Shown piece by piece: positions 1 through 10,264 of a stretch of 64,000 nucleotides of DNA. Numbering within the stretch: position 1 is the first letter of the stretch; the number at the start of each line of letters is the position of its first letter. The position numbers and the translations under genes are program-made. Source of the stretch: Termitomyces sp. T153 (lineage: Eukaryota; Basidiomycota; Agaricomycetes; Agaricales; Lyophyllaceae); the NCBI GenBank assembly GCA_018296165.2, contig JACKQL020000118.1, positions 62,001-126,000 of the forward strand, given 5' to 3'. The notes beneath the pieces are model-generated. The model saw only the letters and a list, made by a program, of their open reading frames with translations. It was not told the DNA's origin and did not search any database.

Positions 1-2051
1 TTCAGGGGTTCTGGAGCTTTGTGAAGGTCAGTGGTATTGAGTTGGGTAGGTGGGTGAGGTCCTGGGAGTTGATTGGTATTGGAGGGTCCTCAACCTGAGG
101 GAAAACAGAGCACAGGGTTGGTAGGGGCTGTTGGAAGCAATGGTTGGTTGCCATTGGATGCTCTGGTTTGCCAGTTGGTGTTGCCAGAGGTGTTCCAGAT
201 AGTTTGGGAGGCTGTATTCTTACTCTGGTCTTTCCAATAGCATTGGCTGATCTGTGTGATGAGTGCCTTGTAGCTGTCATATGTGAGATGCCTGGGTGCA
301 GGTCAGAGGATGTCCTTGATGTGTTGGAGTAGGACACAGCAGAGGGCAAACCAGAGGGCATTGTAGTTCCAGCCAGTCTCATAGGCTTCTCATTCCAACT
401 GGATAATGAAGGTGGTGACTCATTCATTGTCATGCATCTGGAGGTTGAAGAGGTTTTCCTCTGCTTCTGCTACAGTGTCAAATACTCCAAACTTACTGGA
501 AAACTCCTGTGTGAAAACAAGCCAGTTGGAGAGCATGGAGTTGTTGGAGTCAAACTGGAGCAGTGCTGTATAGTGATCAAAGGCAATGGCATGTAGATAC
601 AAGGTGGCAAAGGCCACCCATGAGCTCTCAAGTTGAAAAGTGATAGGCTTAGCTTGGAACATAGTGAGGCATTGTGTTAGAAAGATTCTCTATTCCCAGA
701 GATCATGGCCAGTGAAGAATTTGGGTTTCTGGATGTCAAGCTTTTCTTCCCAAGCCAGTGCATCACAAGTGTCATCCTGAGTGCTTGGATTTTGGGGTGA
801 GAATCTGGCATTGTAGTAGTAATAACAGTTGTTTCCATTGCCATGTTGATGGAGAAAGTTGTCCATGGCCAGGCCCCATCCATCTGAAGGTCTGCCATTA
901 GGAGGTCCACCACCTGAGAGTGGGCTAGCATTGCCTGGGTGAGGCCCTGGGGCCCAGTGGAGTGGAGGAGGTTCTCTGGGAGTCAGTGGTCCAAAACTGT
1001 TAGCATCAGCAGGTTGGTTAGGTAAGGGGATAGGTAGTTGTCAAGGAGATTTATTAGAAAAAGGGAGTCAAGGTGCTCAAGGCCCATGGGTTGATACAGA
1101 GGAGCTGGAACATTTTGGCAGAGCATGTGTTTGGAGGGGCATTACCATTGGGGGCATGGAGATTAAGGTAAGAAGGCCTGTCCCAGAGAGGCACTGGAGC
1201 TCATTGATGTAGGAGAGGGTGTAGTTGGAGGTGAAGTTGTCATTGGGGAGAAGGGGCTAGGGGGCTCTTTGGGTGCAGAGTCCAGGCTTGGTGGGTTGAT
1301 CCCAAGTGTGGAAGGCACTGTCTGAAGCAGGTGGAGAGGGCCAGAGTATGGGCAGTGGGTTGGTCAAAGAGCCCTCCAGTGGAATTGAGGAATCTCAGAA
1401 TGTCAGATGCAGTGTTGAGCTCCTCATACTGATGGAGAATGAGGGCCAGGGTTTTATTTTGTACTTTAGCAGGTTCCTCTCATTGCACATGGAAGAAGTG
1501 GGCTGGGTCTAAAGGGTTCTTGAATCAGCAGGAGTTCTAGCTAGTATGTATTTCTTTAACCAGGATGCAGAGTTTGCTCTGGAGATTTGTGTTGATTTTC
1601 AGAGCACTTTTTGTGTTGTCAGAGAGGGTACCTAGTTGGTAGCATTTGTGGAGGTTGAGAAGGCAGTCTGCCCAGGTTTCAAGAGTTCTAGAAATGTCAG
1701 GATACCCAAGAGTGACAAGGAAGGAGTGGACTCATTTTGCAAACTCCACAGGGGAAAGGCAGAAGGAGTGGAGAACTTTGTCACATTGTTGAACATAGGC
1801 TTTGACTCATTGCTGTCTAGGAGAAGGGGGAATTTGAGTGAGAAAATGGAGTTGAGAGGGGAAATTATTATCTGGTTGCTCTGGAGGAACTGGAGCTGCA
1901 GTAGGAATTGGATAGGTATAGTAGGGTACTAGGGAGAGGTAAGCTGAATTAGCTGGTGCAGGGAGAAACTCAGGTGGCTGTCAGCATTCCAGGTAGACCT
2001 TGGGGATACATGCAGGAGTAGTTCCCTTCAGCAGGGTACATTGTGGGGTGT
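1..2051 (-). pseudogene. Family-1 gag remnant (copy 1, truncated by window edge)
   Basis: This is the Gag region of a Ty3/gypsy element read on the minus strand away from the LTR at 2052. The capsid-like segment near 660-420 contains FQLESSWVAFATLYLHAI, then WLVFTQEFSSKFG and AEAEENLFNLQMHDNE. It matches the same segments of the copies at 41.0 kb and 47.5 kb. Reading continues in another frame below 433. Several frame changes and stops break it, and CpG is almost absent. The first roughly 70 Gag codons and the leader present in other copies are missing, so the LTR joins directly to a more downstream Gag part. Zinc knuckle and pol would lie beyond the window start. It is certainly non-functional. 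Confidence 0.82.
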
Positions 2052-2898
2052 TGTCAAGTTCTACTGACTACAGGGGCTCAGCTTAACTGGGTGAGTCCTT
2101 ACTAAGCAGACATGATGTCCTGCACTTATAACCTAGCACTCCAGGGTGGTCCAGACTTCAGATACTTGTGAGAATAAGTGAAGGGAAGTGGTCTGAGCAA
2201 GTCTGGGGTGGTCCAAGGAAGTCTAAAACTAGATATGATAGAGTTTGGGTCTAGGGGTGCATCAGGCACAAGTCTGCAGGCAAATATACAGTCTGTAGAG
2301 CAAGCAGAGGCTATGGAAGTGATGGGGGCAGAGCCAGAGTTTGATGGGGGATCAATTAAGAGTGATGGGTTCTGGGGCCAAGCATAGAGCAAGGTCTGGA
2401 GCTAACTTAGGAATGTTTGAAGGTCATAGTGTGTGTGCAGAGTTTGTAATGACATCAAGGTTGAAAGGAACTTAGTAACAATAAAGAAAACTAAGAGAAA
2501 TAAGGTGAGATGGAGTCAAGACAAGACAGAAACAAGAATGAGATAGAATTGAAAGAGATATGAGACTAAAGTTGGAAATAGAGAGAAGGCCAGGAGACAT
2601 AACAAATACAGAACAAGACAGGAAACAGTAACCAAGGTAATGCAATATCAAGACTAGAGTAATAGATGCTACTCTATCACTCATATACTGACTACCATAC
2701 TCTTCTGGGAATTGGGGGTGCAAAAGTGGGACTCATCAGAGCTACATAGAGTTGACAAGTGTTGGTTCTGATCAGATGGCAGGCTATGTTGATGTTCCAA
2801 TGGAAACTGATGGGAATGTGGTCTGCTCCATAGTTATTGGGAAGTTCTGGAGGGGCTGAGTAGGTTGTGGAGACAAGCTAGCAATGTGTGCCTGGGAG
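2052..2898 (-). mobile_element. Family-1 5' LTR, truncated
   Basis: It starts with TGTCAAG and shows the shared LTR block (CTCAGCTTAACTGGGTGAGT near 2078, then the GATGGGGGATCAATTAAG block near 2344). The same blocks recur at 26.5, 32.5, 42.8 and 61.0 kb. It stops matching after GTGTGCCTGGG near 2898, where LINE sequence begins, so about 250 bp at the outer end are lost. Confidence 0.85.
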
Positions 2899-3256
2899 AA
2901 CCTCCTTGATCTATAACCTCCATCATCTCTTTCAGGGTCCTGGTAGTTCATAGAAAATAGACAGCAATACAAGACACTAGCTCACCACTGTGCACAACCA
3001 CTGGCCTACAAGCCCAGACACACCCTCTATCTAGATACCACCCTGGAATCAATTCATGTCACCCAAGCCACCACCAAAACCACTCTCTAGTGGTACCAGT
3101 TGAGCAGGGACCCCAACACCTACCCAGCAACTTCTGACTTGATCTGAATTTGGTGCCTTGCTCCACAGGCTTGGCAGGCCAGTCAAATTGGCATCTGAAG
3201 CACATTGCTAGCTGGAAGCCAAAGGCTGAATCCTTGCAGGCAAACTATATGACTGC

Positions 3257-4545
3257 ATGAAGCTTGCATGTGTGCTCATGACCACAGTTGTCACCTCCAA
3301 AAGACCAAAGCTTGAAAGTGAGGCAAAGAATGCAGTCCTAGTGGTTGCATTCTTGCTGGAGGACAACATCACAGACAAAGTCTTGGAGACCCTTGCCAAC
3401 ACAGTTGCATCCAAGATCCTTGAGCACATTGAACCTGTTGCCCACCACATTGCCAAATCAATAGACCCTATCTCTGTGAACAATACCACTAGGGCCAAGA
3501 CCACTCTGACCCTCAAGAGTGTGTCTGGCCAGCTCAAGGCTGTCTCCTCATCGCTCCACAACATTGTTACTAGACTTGCTGCCAGCCCCACTCCCACAGG
3601 CTCTTTGCTCCCAGCTCCTTGCCCAATATGGGCCAATATTGCCAGTGCAGGCAAACCCCCCCAAATCCCATCCAAATTCAACCTGCCACCACCCCCCAAC
3701 ACACTTGCCTCCAGCAGAGACTACTACATGATGCAAAAACAGTCCTCATCACTATCAACACTACTGCTGCAGATGCTCTAGTGGAACAGTCCCCTGCATC
3801 AAATGCCAAACTTTGCTCTTGCATGAATAAACTACTTGTCAAAATTGACAAGTCTGAAGCAAGTCTCACCACAGTCAATGGAGTTCCCCTCACCACAGCC
3901 AAAATCCACATTTGAGGCATCACCTAGCTCAAGTGCAGCACATACCTTCTCAAACTTGACACACTCAAATTGGTGGAGCAACTACAAAACACTGCACATG
4001 ATCCCACCTGGGAGCTTGCCAAGACATGCTTGAGAGACTCAGTGTATATTACAGGTAAGGTTCACACCCTTATTGTTTGTTTTGCTCCATGTGGAGGGGT
4101 CTTCAACCTCTCCAATGCCAACAACATCACAACTTTTGAAGAGGAAACTGGCCTGAAGCTGGGAAGCATCACCTCAGCTGCATGGCTGAAGAAGGAGGAC
4201 TGCCACCATGCTAAGCAAATGGTGGCCTCCCTCAAGGTGCTCTGCAACTTGGCAGATGCTGCCAACCACCTACTTCATGAGTGAGTATTTGTCACTAGGC
4301 ACCATGTCATTGTTTGCAAGGACATTTGTGAACCACTCTGCTGCAACAGGTGCCAAGAATATGGCCACATCCATGCAAACTGCAGGGATGAGGAATGATG
4401 CTCACACTGCACAAGCTCAGGCCACACCTTTGACTACTGTCCCTCAGGGACCCCCCCCCATTGCACCTCTTGTGGCCCAGACTCATTGCATGCAAGTTCT
4501 TCTTGCATGTGCCCTATCTTTAGAAAACACTGTAATGTTCTCAAT
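3257..4545 (+). pseudogene. LINE copy 1 ORF1 (nucleic-acid-binding, CCHC knuckles)
   Basis: The Gag-like first ORF of a LINE coats element RNA. It opens with about 174 codons from MKLACVLMTT, then continues through frame changes. Near 4080-4290 there is a stretch with ITTFEEETGLKLGSITSAAW, in a position where related ORF1s carry an RRM-like fold. Three successive knuckles lie at about 4335-4530: CNRCQEYGHIHANC and CSHCTSSGHTFDYC (both CX2CX4HX4C), then a degenerate CTSCGPDSLHASSSC. Frameshifts between the blocks show that it is decayed. The start at 3257 is the first ATG of the longest open block and is not otherwise confirmed. Confidence 0.72.
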
Positions 4546-4559
4546 ACTTGCTATCCTGA

Positions 4560-6818
4560 GAATGGCATGCCCTACTTCCCCACTGGAAATCCCAGCATCT
4601 GGGTTCTTAACCTCAAAAAGCTGTCCAAATTTGCCTCTCTGCCCACTCTGTGAGCCAACCAATGGGCAGCACCTCAGCTCTCAGGTAATGGTTACTACCA
4701 GGGTGCACCCACTGATCTTTGAAAACCCAGTTGTAAGGCCCTGACAGCCTTCCAGCCCAGCTCCCTTCCTACCTTGTTCCAATGAGCAACCCTAGGACTC
4801 CCCTGCTGCACCTATGTATCTAACAATAGAATGTCTGAAAGTCAGGTATTGCTCAGGGAGCCCTCCTCAGAACAGCCTGTCTGGAAGACTGAGATATCAT
4901 TGTGCTGCAAGGGCCATACTTTGACTATCTGGGTAACACCAAGGCAACATCAAAATGGGTAGTTCACTACTCCTGTTCTCATTGCCATAATAGCAACAGC
5001 CACATGAGATCCATTATCCTTATTAATGCTAACATCCTCACAATCTCCTACTCCACTCTCAACATCCTCTCGCTGGACATCACTGCCATCTGCTTCAACA
5101 ATGCCCATGGCTCCCTTGCCCTCTTCAATATCTACAACAACTGCACCAACAATGACAGCCTTGATGTCCTCTCCAGATACCTCTCCTCCTCATTTCAGAA
5201 TGCCTGTCCCTGACAAGATGACCACATGCTGTAGCTTGGTGACTTCAATTGGCACCATCCAATGTGGGAAACTGTTGAAAGCTGTCATCTGAACTCCTTT
5301 GAAAATGACATCAATCCACTTCTCCAATTACTGGGACATTACCACATAGAAATTGCCCTCCCCCTAGGCCTACCAACACTCCATACCCCTCAAGATTGGG
5401 GGATGAGACCCAATGACATATGGCAAAGGCAGAATGGCTTCAACCCCATTGTAACCTGCAAAGTTGCACCATTGCTGTGCCCTCCCAACACTGAACACAT
5501 GCCTTTCCATGAAGTGGACTGGGAGGAATTCAAGGCCTCACTGTGCAACAAGTTGGACTCATGCTCCCCAGCATGGTGCATTACAATGGAAGCTGAGTTT
5601 GACTCCAAAGTTTCAATGCTGACAGTGCTGATCCAGGAAGTCATTGCAGATGATGCAATAGTTTCCCTCCATAAACCTTGCCCCTTCACCAAGAGGTGGT
5701 GGATAAAGGAGCTCACCTTGCTCAAACACAAATGATCCTGAGCCAACACCCTGGCATACAAGTTCCATAATGTTGCCAACCACCCTGCCAAGGCTGAAGC
5801 AGATTGACTATCATGCCTCATGGATGAGAAGATATACAAGACAAAAGAAGATCACTGGGTTGAATGGCTCCAGAGAATTGATGCACATCAAATTTACATG
5901 GCAAACAAGTACATTGTATGCAAGCCCACAGATGCCTCATGCAACAGGATACCTGAACTCAAGTTCAACCAAGACAGTGAAACACATTAGGCCAAAACCA
6001 ATGTGAAGAAAGCCAAAATACTAGCTGAGTCCCTCTTCCTCCCTCCTCCTCTTCCATTTCCCACTCTGTATACCCAGAGCCCCTACCTAGCATCTGCTTC
6101 TTGAAATGGAGCAGGAACAAGGTGGCTATTGCCCAACTAAAGCCTCACAAAGCCCCTGGTTCTGATGGGATCCTCAACATAGTTCTGTAGAACTGTGTGA
6201 ACACCTTACTTGACTATTTGTACTACATCTATTGGGCAGTGTTCAAGCTCAACATCTACTATGACTCATGGCTTGTTTCCACCACCTTGATCCTCTGTAA
6301 GCTAGGTAAACCAAGCTATACCAAGGCCAAAGCTTACCAGCTGATAGGGCTTCTCAATACTATTGAGAAGCTACTATTGACCACTGTTGCCACTGACCTA
6401 TCTTACCTCACAGAAAAACACAAGATGCTCCCCCTGACACAATTTGGAGGCCACTCTGGGTGCAACACCACTGACACAATGCACACAGTTGTATCCAAGA
6501 TCAAGGATGCCTAGCACTCAAATCATGTGGTGGTGGCACTTTTCCTCAATGTCCAAGGTGCCTTCCCAAACACGGTTTATGATTGACTGCTTCATAATAT
6601 GTACAAATGTGGGGTGCCAGAATGCTACATCTAACTCATGCAACAAATGCTCACAAACCGCAAGACCAGACTCAAATTTGACAACTTTATATCAGAGCTC
6701 TTTGAGGTTCTTAATGGCACCACACAAGGATGCCCCCTCACTATGCTGTTCTATGCCTTTTACAACACCCCCCTGATGCATGTTGCCCTTGAGAAAGCTA
6801 GGAAGAAACTTGAGTATG
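4560..6818 (+). pseudogene. LINE copy 1 ORF2 (endonuclease-RT, 3'-truncated)
   Basis: This is the polyprotein that nicks target DNA and primes reverse transcription. The endonuclease carries LGDFNWHHPMWE at about 5236-5272 (the GDFNxHH motif). The RT follows: KPHKAPGSDGILNIV near 6140, the LGKPSYTKAKAYQLIGLL block near 6300, FLNVQGAFPNTV near 6543, and GTTQGCPLTMLFYAFYNTP near 6715. In-frame stops occur, for example after NIVL and after SKIKDA. Coding similarity ends at ..KARKKLEYA near 6818, so the catalytic aspartates and RNase H are absent. Confidence 0.82.
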
Positions 6819-6825
6819 CTACCTC

Positions 6826-7398
6826 TCGGCTGTCATATCTGTGTATGTGCTCTCCTGCTTGTGTGTCGCGAGGATCGCTGCTTTCGACGCTTTGAGAGGT
6901 TTCCTGAAGAACCACCAGTTCAGTCTCTTTGTCTTCATCTGCTTGCTTTTGCTTTGCCTGTCCATCGTCTTCGAGTTGTTTGAAATTCCCGTATCTAGTG
7001 CATTGCTATGTCAACCTCCTTGACCTTCCAGATCCCTTCCAATCCCTCGTCCACAATATACCTCGCCGTCCCTTGTCCCAGTGTGCCCAACACCTGCATT
7101 GCTGCCTGACTGTCCGTTCCCATCATTACTGTCCTTACCCTCCTCTAACTACAATCTAGGATTCTCCCTTAAAAACTAAAAGCCTGTCTTAATCACTCGC
7201 CCTTGATCATCGTGTGTCTCTCTCCCGATCCCAGCACTCCCTAATCACCTTTCTCCATCCCTCTGTACAAATGCCACTCATATCTTCCTGCTGTGCCCTG
7301 TCGGTGTAGATCCTGATAGTTGCCTCATTGTCTCTCTCTTTTTCCTGTGCCTCCTCTGCTGAGACTCCTACAAATAGGACCACAGGACTCACGCCCAA
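6826..7398 (-). pseudogene. LINE RNase H remnant, CpG-retaining
   Basis: Minus-strand translation gives AEEAQEKERDNEATIRIYTD (7360-7300), GTDSQAAMQVLGTLGQGTAR and YIVDEGLEGIWKVK (about 7140-7022), and FRKPLKASKAAILATHKQES (about 6910-6850). These align in order with the RNase H and following segment of the complete LINE at 24.6-25.1 kb (KIYSDRSG..., SVGTDNQVGMQALQATGQGM, YLVDEVLEGIQKVR). Stops and frameshifts separate the pieces. Unlike the plus-strand LINE it abuts, it has many CpGs, so it has either not been through the same CpG decay or belongs to the gene island. It belongs to a different LINE subfamily from either larger copy. Confidence 0.75.
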
Positions 7399-7549
7399 TG
7401 TTGAAAGACCAATAGGGTAAAAAGTGTCATACCATTCGGTACTCTATCAAGCCCCTGATAACTCAAGCAGGTCTTTGGAAGGAAAAGTTGTTGACTGTCG
7501 TTGACGACGCGCGTCCCACTGTGTTTGAGTTTCAGACAAGATGGAAGTA

Positions 7550-8824
7550 TTAATCTACTTTGTCTATTGAAACCTTTATTCCCGGAGAAATTCTCTCGTA
7601 CGCCTGGCTGACTTTCTTCCAGTCAAGCACAGTCCAAAATTCTTTCAGCCACGCCTCTTTGCCCCAAACACCATATCCTGCCGCCATCCACGCATGCTCA
7701 TTGACAGATATGCAGAAGAGCGGGAAGAGCGTCTCACCAAGATGTATGGTTGCTGCCTTGCTTTGCGGGGCCGGCCGATACTTGGTATTGTCGCTTGTCC
7801 AGACATTATCAGCCTTTTTCGAATAATCCTCGACGTAAGCGCTAGTGGAAAAGGGGAAGCGCGGGTGAAGAGCGTTAGGAGATGCGAGGGGTTGCTTTCC
7901 ACCAGAGACACCAGACACAGGCGACGATGGAGATGGAGCAGTAGGAGAAGTGCGCGAACCGGTCGGCGAACGCAGAGGCCGCATGTCGTTCTCAAGGTCC
8001 TCAATTATCTCCTCCTCGGTAGCACCCGATCCCTGGCCATCCCACTGTGCATGAACATAAGGAACAGTTGGCTCGAGTTGTCCAAGGCTAGGGCCGCGAA
8101 CATCCGGTTGACCCATGTACATGCGGGAGCGGAAAAGGAGCGTGCCAGGACCAAACGTGGGAATGATTCCGAGCCTACCGCTGCGGTCGGTGACAAACCA
8201 CACCGAGCCGCTGGTGAACATACCCATGACGGCGGAGGAGAAGGCGGATTTGAGTTGAATGAGGGTACCATACTGTTCGCGAATGTTTGTGGCCAAATGC
8301 GCAGATATTTCGTTCTGGTGATTTTTCAAACTACCTTCCGTTGGAAGAGGCATCTACGCACAGGCAATGAAAATGAATGGAACCTTCTTGAGTCGTTTAA
8401 AGAGGTATTCGTACCAGCTGGTTCAGGAAGTAATCGTTGTTCAGAGCAAGACTGGCATAGTTAAATGCCAGTGTTCTCTCTTTAGAACATGCAGTGTTCA
8501 GTACGGTCTGTGCAATATCTTCTACTGCTTCTGGAGAGCCTGCACACATGTCGAGAAGTTCGGCATTTGAAAGAACATGTTTGGAATTCACATACCACGC
8601 ACTTCCTCATCCAAGCGCTTCAGCAATCCTTCTTGATAGTCAACCGCAACTACTTTCAAAGCCTCAGGGGGCAAGAAGTTGCCGAGACCACCTTCAATTG
8701 GGTACGGCAGAGTCTTTCGTTTGTGTATGCTTCGGGATCCTCTCGGGCGCAATTGGAAACGGAGAACAGCCGAAGAGCACCTTGCAGCACTAGAAGATGT
8801 TAAGCGTAGGCCAAGGCCGCTCAT
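7550..8824 (-). CDS. Mitochondrial small-subunit ribosomal protein, Fe/Mn-SOD fold (mS42/mS43, Rsm26/Mrp1 family)
   Basis: Three exons (8824-8596, 8539-8415, 8353-7550) joined by introns of 56 and 61 nt (GTATGT..GTGCAG and GTACGA..GCGTAG) give 385 aa. The first roughly 35 residues are rich in Arg/Ser, as in a mitochondrial presequence. KTLPYPIEGGLGNFLPPEAL and VDYQEGLLKRLDEEVRG are hallmarks of this ribosomal family. LNNDYFLNQL and CISVNEHAWMAAGYGVWG follow the SOD fold. The metal-ligand motif D-x-WEH of true SODs reads S-V-NEH, and the N-terminal His pair is missing. It is therefore expected to be structural in the mitoribosome small subunit and not an enzyme. A low-complexity Ser/Pro insert sits near residues 240-275. 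It is divergent from OST2, 176 bp away. The sequence does not settle which paralogue (Rsm26 or Mrp1) it is. Confidence 0.92.
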
Positions 8825-9000
8825 TTTGTCGTAAGGAACGCGGGCAGCTCTACCACTCGACGAAAGCTATTCTAGGCGTTAGTAACTTTTTTTTGCAGAC
8901 CTGTTGAAATTTCTTTGCAACTATTTGGCAAAAGCTTCTCGGCCCACGGCTCGCATCCTGACTCTCCACGTTGCACTTGGTCCATTGCACAATACTCAGA
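8825..9000. promoter_or_regulatory. Divergent promoter between the mitoribosomal gene and OST2
   Basis: 176 bp separate the two start codons, so both 5' UTRs and core promoters must share it. I see no clear TATA box. A T-rich run (TTTTTTTTGC) lies near 8888. The arrangement is seen directly; the shared control is inferred. Confidence 0.5.
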
Positions 9001-9461
9001 ATGGCTCCCAAGTCGTTGACTCCAGCTTCTACAAATGTCGTTCAGACTCTCTGGAAGGCATACAGTGATCATACCTCTGATCGCTTAAAATTCATCGACG
9101 CGTTTCTTGTCTTCTTGATGTTGTCGGGCATTGCGCAGTTCCTGTACTGCGTCTTGGTAACGGACTATCCTTTCAATGCTTTCCTGTCTGGGTGAGCTAG
9201 AATTTGGCCTCCGTACGATTCATTAACGACAGAGTACCCTAGCTTTGCGAGCACTGTTGGCCAATTCGTTATGACCGCTTCATTGCGGTCACAAGTCAAC
9301 CCCGAGAACAAGAATGAATTCAAAGAAATCTCTCCAGAAAGGTATGGGATTCCATAAATCTAAATACAACGTTCGAATCAATGGAATGTAATAGAGCATT
9401 TGGAGATTTCGCGTTGGGCTCCATCGTACTGCACTTCTTCGTGTACAACTTCCTCGGATAG
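9001..9461 (+). CDS. OST2: Oligosaccharyltransferase subunit Ost2 / DAD1
   Basis: This is the small membrane subunit of the ER oligosaccharyltransferase that transfers the lipid-linked glycan to Asn. Three exons (9001-9191, 9243-9341, 9395-9461) and introns of 51 and 53 nt give 118 aa, close to the usual length of about 113-130. It carries the family signature almost end to end: RLKFIDAFLVFLMLSGIAQF, YCVLVTDYPFNAFLSG, then (exon 2) VNPENKNEFKEISPERAFGD, and the exact-type C-terminus VLHFFVYNFLG. Three hydrophobic segments are visible. The start sits in a good context (CAGAATGGC). It converges with the mitofissin gene, with 141 bp between stop codons. All splice phases close without a stop. 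Confidence 0.97.
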
Positions 9462-9602
9462 TAGCGGTGCCGATTGTATCATATACCACAGATGAGGATG
9501 ATAAGGTCCAGCACTGAGTTCACGCGATGCAAAATCATGGCAAAGCAGAGTGAGGACCAAGAGGGGACTACGCAGTATTGCAGACTGCGGGTGAATATCT
9601 CT

Positions 9603-10083
9603 TCACCGTCTCCGTTCGAATGAGGTTGACCGCTGTACATACAGGGTTCAGTCAATAGTCAATAGCCAAAAGCAAGGCAAGCCGCACGCACCCCGCAGAT
9701 GACAATTGCGAAGTCAAAAATGTATTCTCCTGTAGCACATGAGAACGATGTAAGATAATACCCGTTGAAAACTCTCAAGTACCTAATTCCAGATAAGACC
9801 GGAGTAGTTCTACATGTTTGTAAGCACTGGGTTCATCAGAGAACCTGTGTACTCACGACGAACATCTTTGTTGGGGATTTGTCCCAGTGCCGGTCTGATG
9901 GAAGGACATGAGAAGTATGGAACAAAAGATCAAGGGAGGACGCACGTCAGACTAGTCGTGCGCCTAATCCCTGCCAGAAAAGCGCTGATAAGAAGGGCAT
10001 CGAAACCTAGGTGGACTGGACGTTGGTGGTTATGAGATACAGCGAGCAGTGGAGGGGTAGAGCATGCCTAGTTTGCCAAACAT
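9603..10083 (-). CDS. ATG44: Mitofissin / Atg44 (DUF1748) family protein, six exons
   Basis: A tiny gene assembled by splicing: exons 10083-10068, 10015-9946, 9894-9857, 9809-9783, 9729-9692 and 9632-9603 (stop 9605-9603). Introns are 52, 51, 47, 53 and 59 nt. The 72-aa product begins MFGKLVHLGFDALLISAFLA, then GIRRTTSLTPALGQIPNKDV, then a segment with YLELGEYIFDFAIV. That is the conserved pattern and length (about 73 aa) of the DUF1748 family, now called mitofissin (Atg44/Mdi1), which acts in the mitochondrial intermembrane space in fission and mitophagy. Intron 1 starts with GC (TAG|GCATGC) and ends CCAG; it is the only join found that restores V-H-L-G-F-D. The other introns are GT-AG. The last exon (RSTSFERRR) is the least certain. 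It is divergent from GPC1. Confidence 0.88.
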
Positions 10084-10264
10084 CACGAACAGAGAGCTAA
10101 TGAGGAGACGAGATATGATTGAGCGCCCAAGCGTGCCTGGGCTTGTTTCAGGATTGTTACGTAACGAGGCATTTGGCAGTGGCCCACTGCTGGCCAACTA
10201 CAGCCCTTCCTCACCGTCTGGCTGAATTTCCCTGCTATTGTGTCTATACAGTGACCGTTCGACA
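10084..10264. promoter_or_regulatory. Divergent promoter between ATG44 and GPC1
   Basis: 181 bp separate the start codons of the two genes. No TATA box or repeated operator is evident. The GPC1 start context is CGACAATGTCT. Shared regulation is inferred from spacing only. Confidence 0.45.

Larger units (their letters stand above)
2899..6820 (+). mobile_element. Tad1-like LINE, copy 1, lacking its 3' part
   Basis: This is a non-LTR retrotransposon on the plus strand. It has ORF1 with CCHC knuckles, then an AP-type endonuclease and reverse transcriptase. The RT stops just after the GTTQGCPL block, before the catalytic [FY]ADD box. The RNase H, C-terminal finger and 3' end are missing. LINEs normally lose 5' ends on insertion, so loss of the 3' end points to later deletion or rearrangement at about 6820. 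CpG is nearly absent up to the junction and frequent immediately after it. The 5' limit near 2899 is where LTR similarity ends and is approximate. Confidence 0.82.

Noticed and set aside
3208..3702. 164-codon minus-strand opening
   Set aside because: Shadow of LINE ORF1; no domain, and the plus-strand knuckles downstream fix the coding strand.
7694..8464. 256-codon plus-strand opening
   Set aside because: It lies antisense over exons 2-3 of the mitoribosomal gene, whose spliced translation is clearly conserved; no domain in the plus reading.
7550..8824. Superoxide dismutase enzyme
   Set aside because: Metal ligands are substituted and the ribosomal-family motifs are present.
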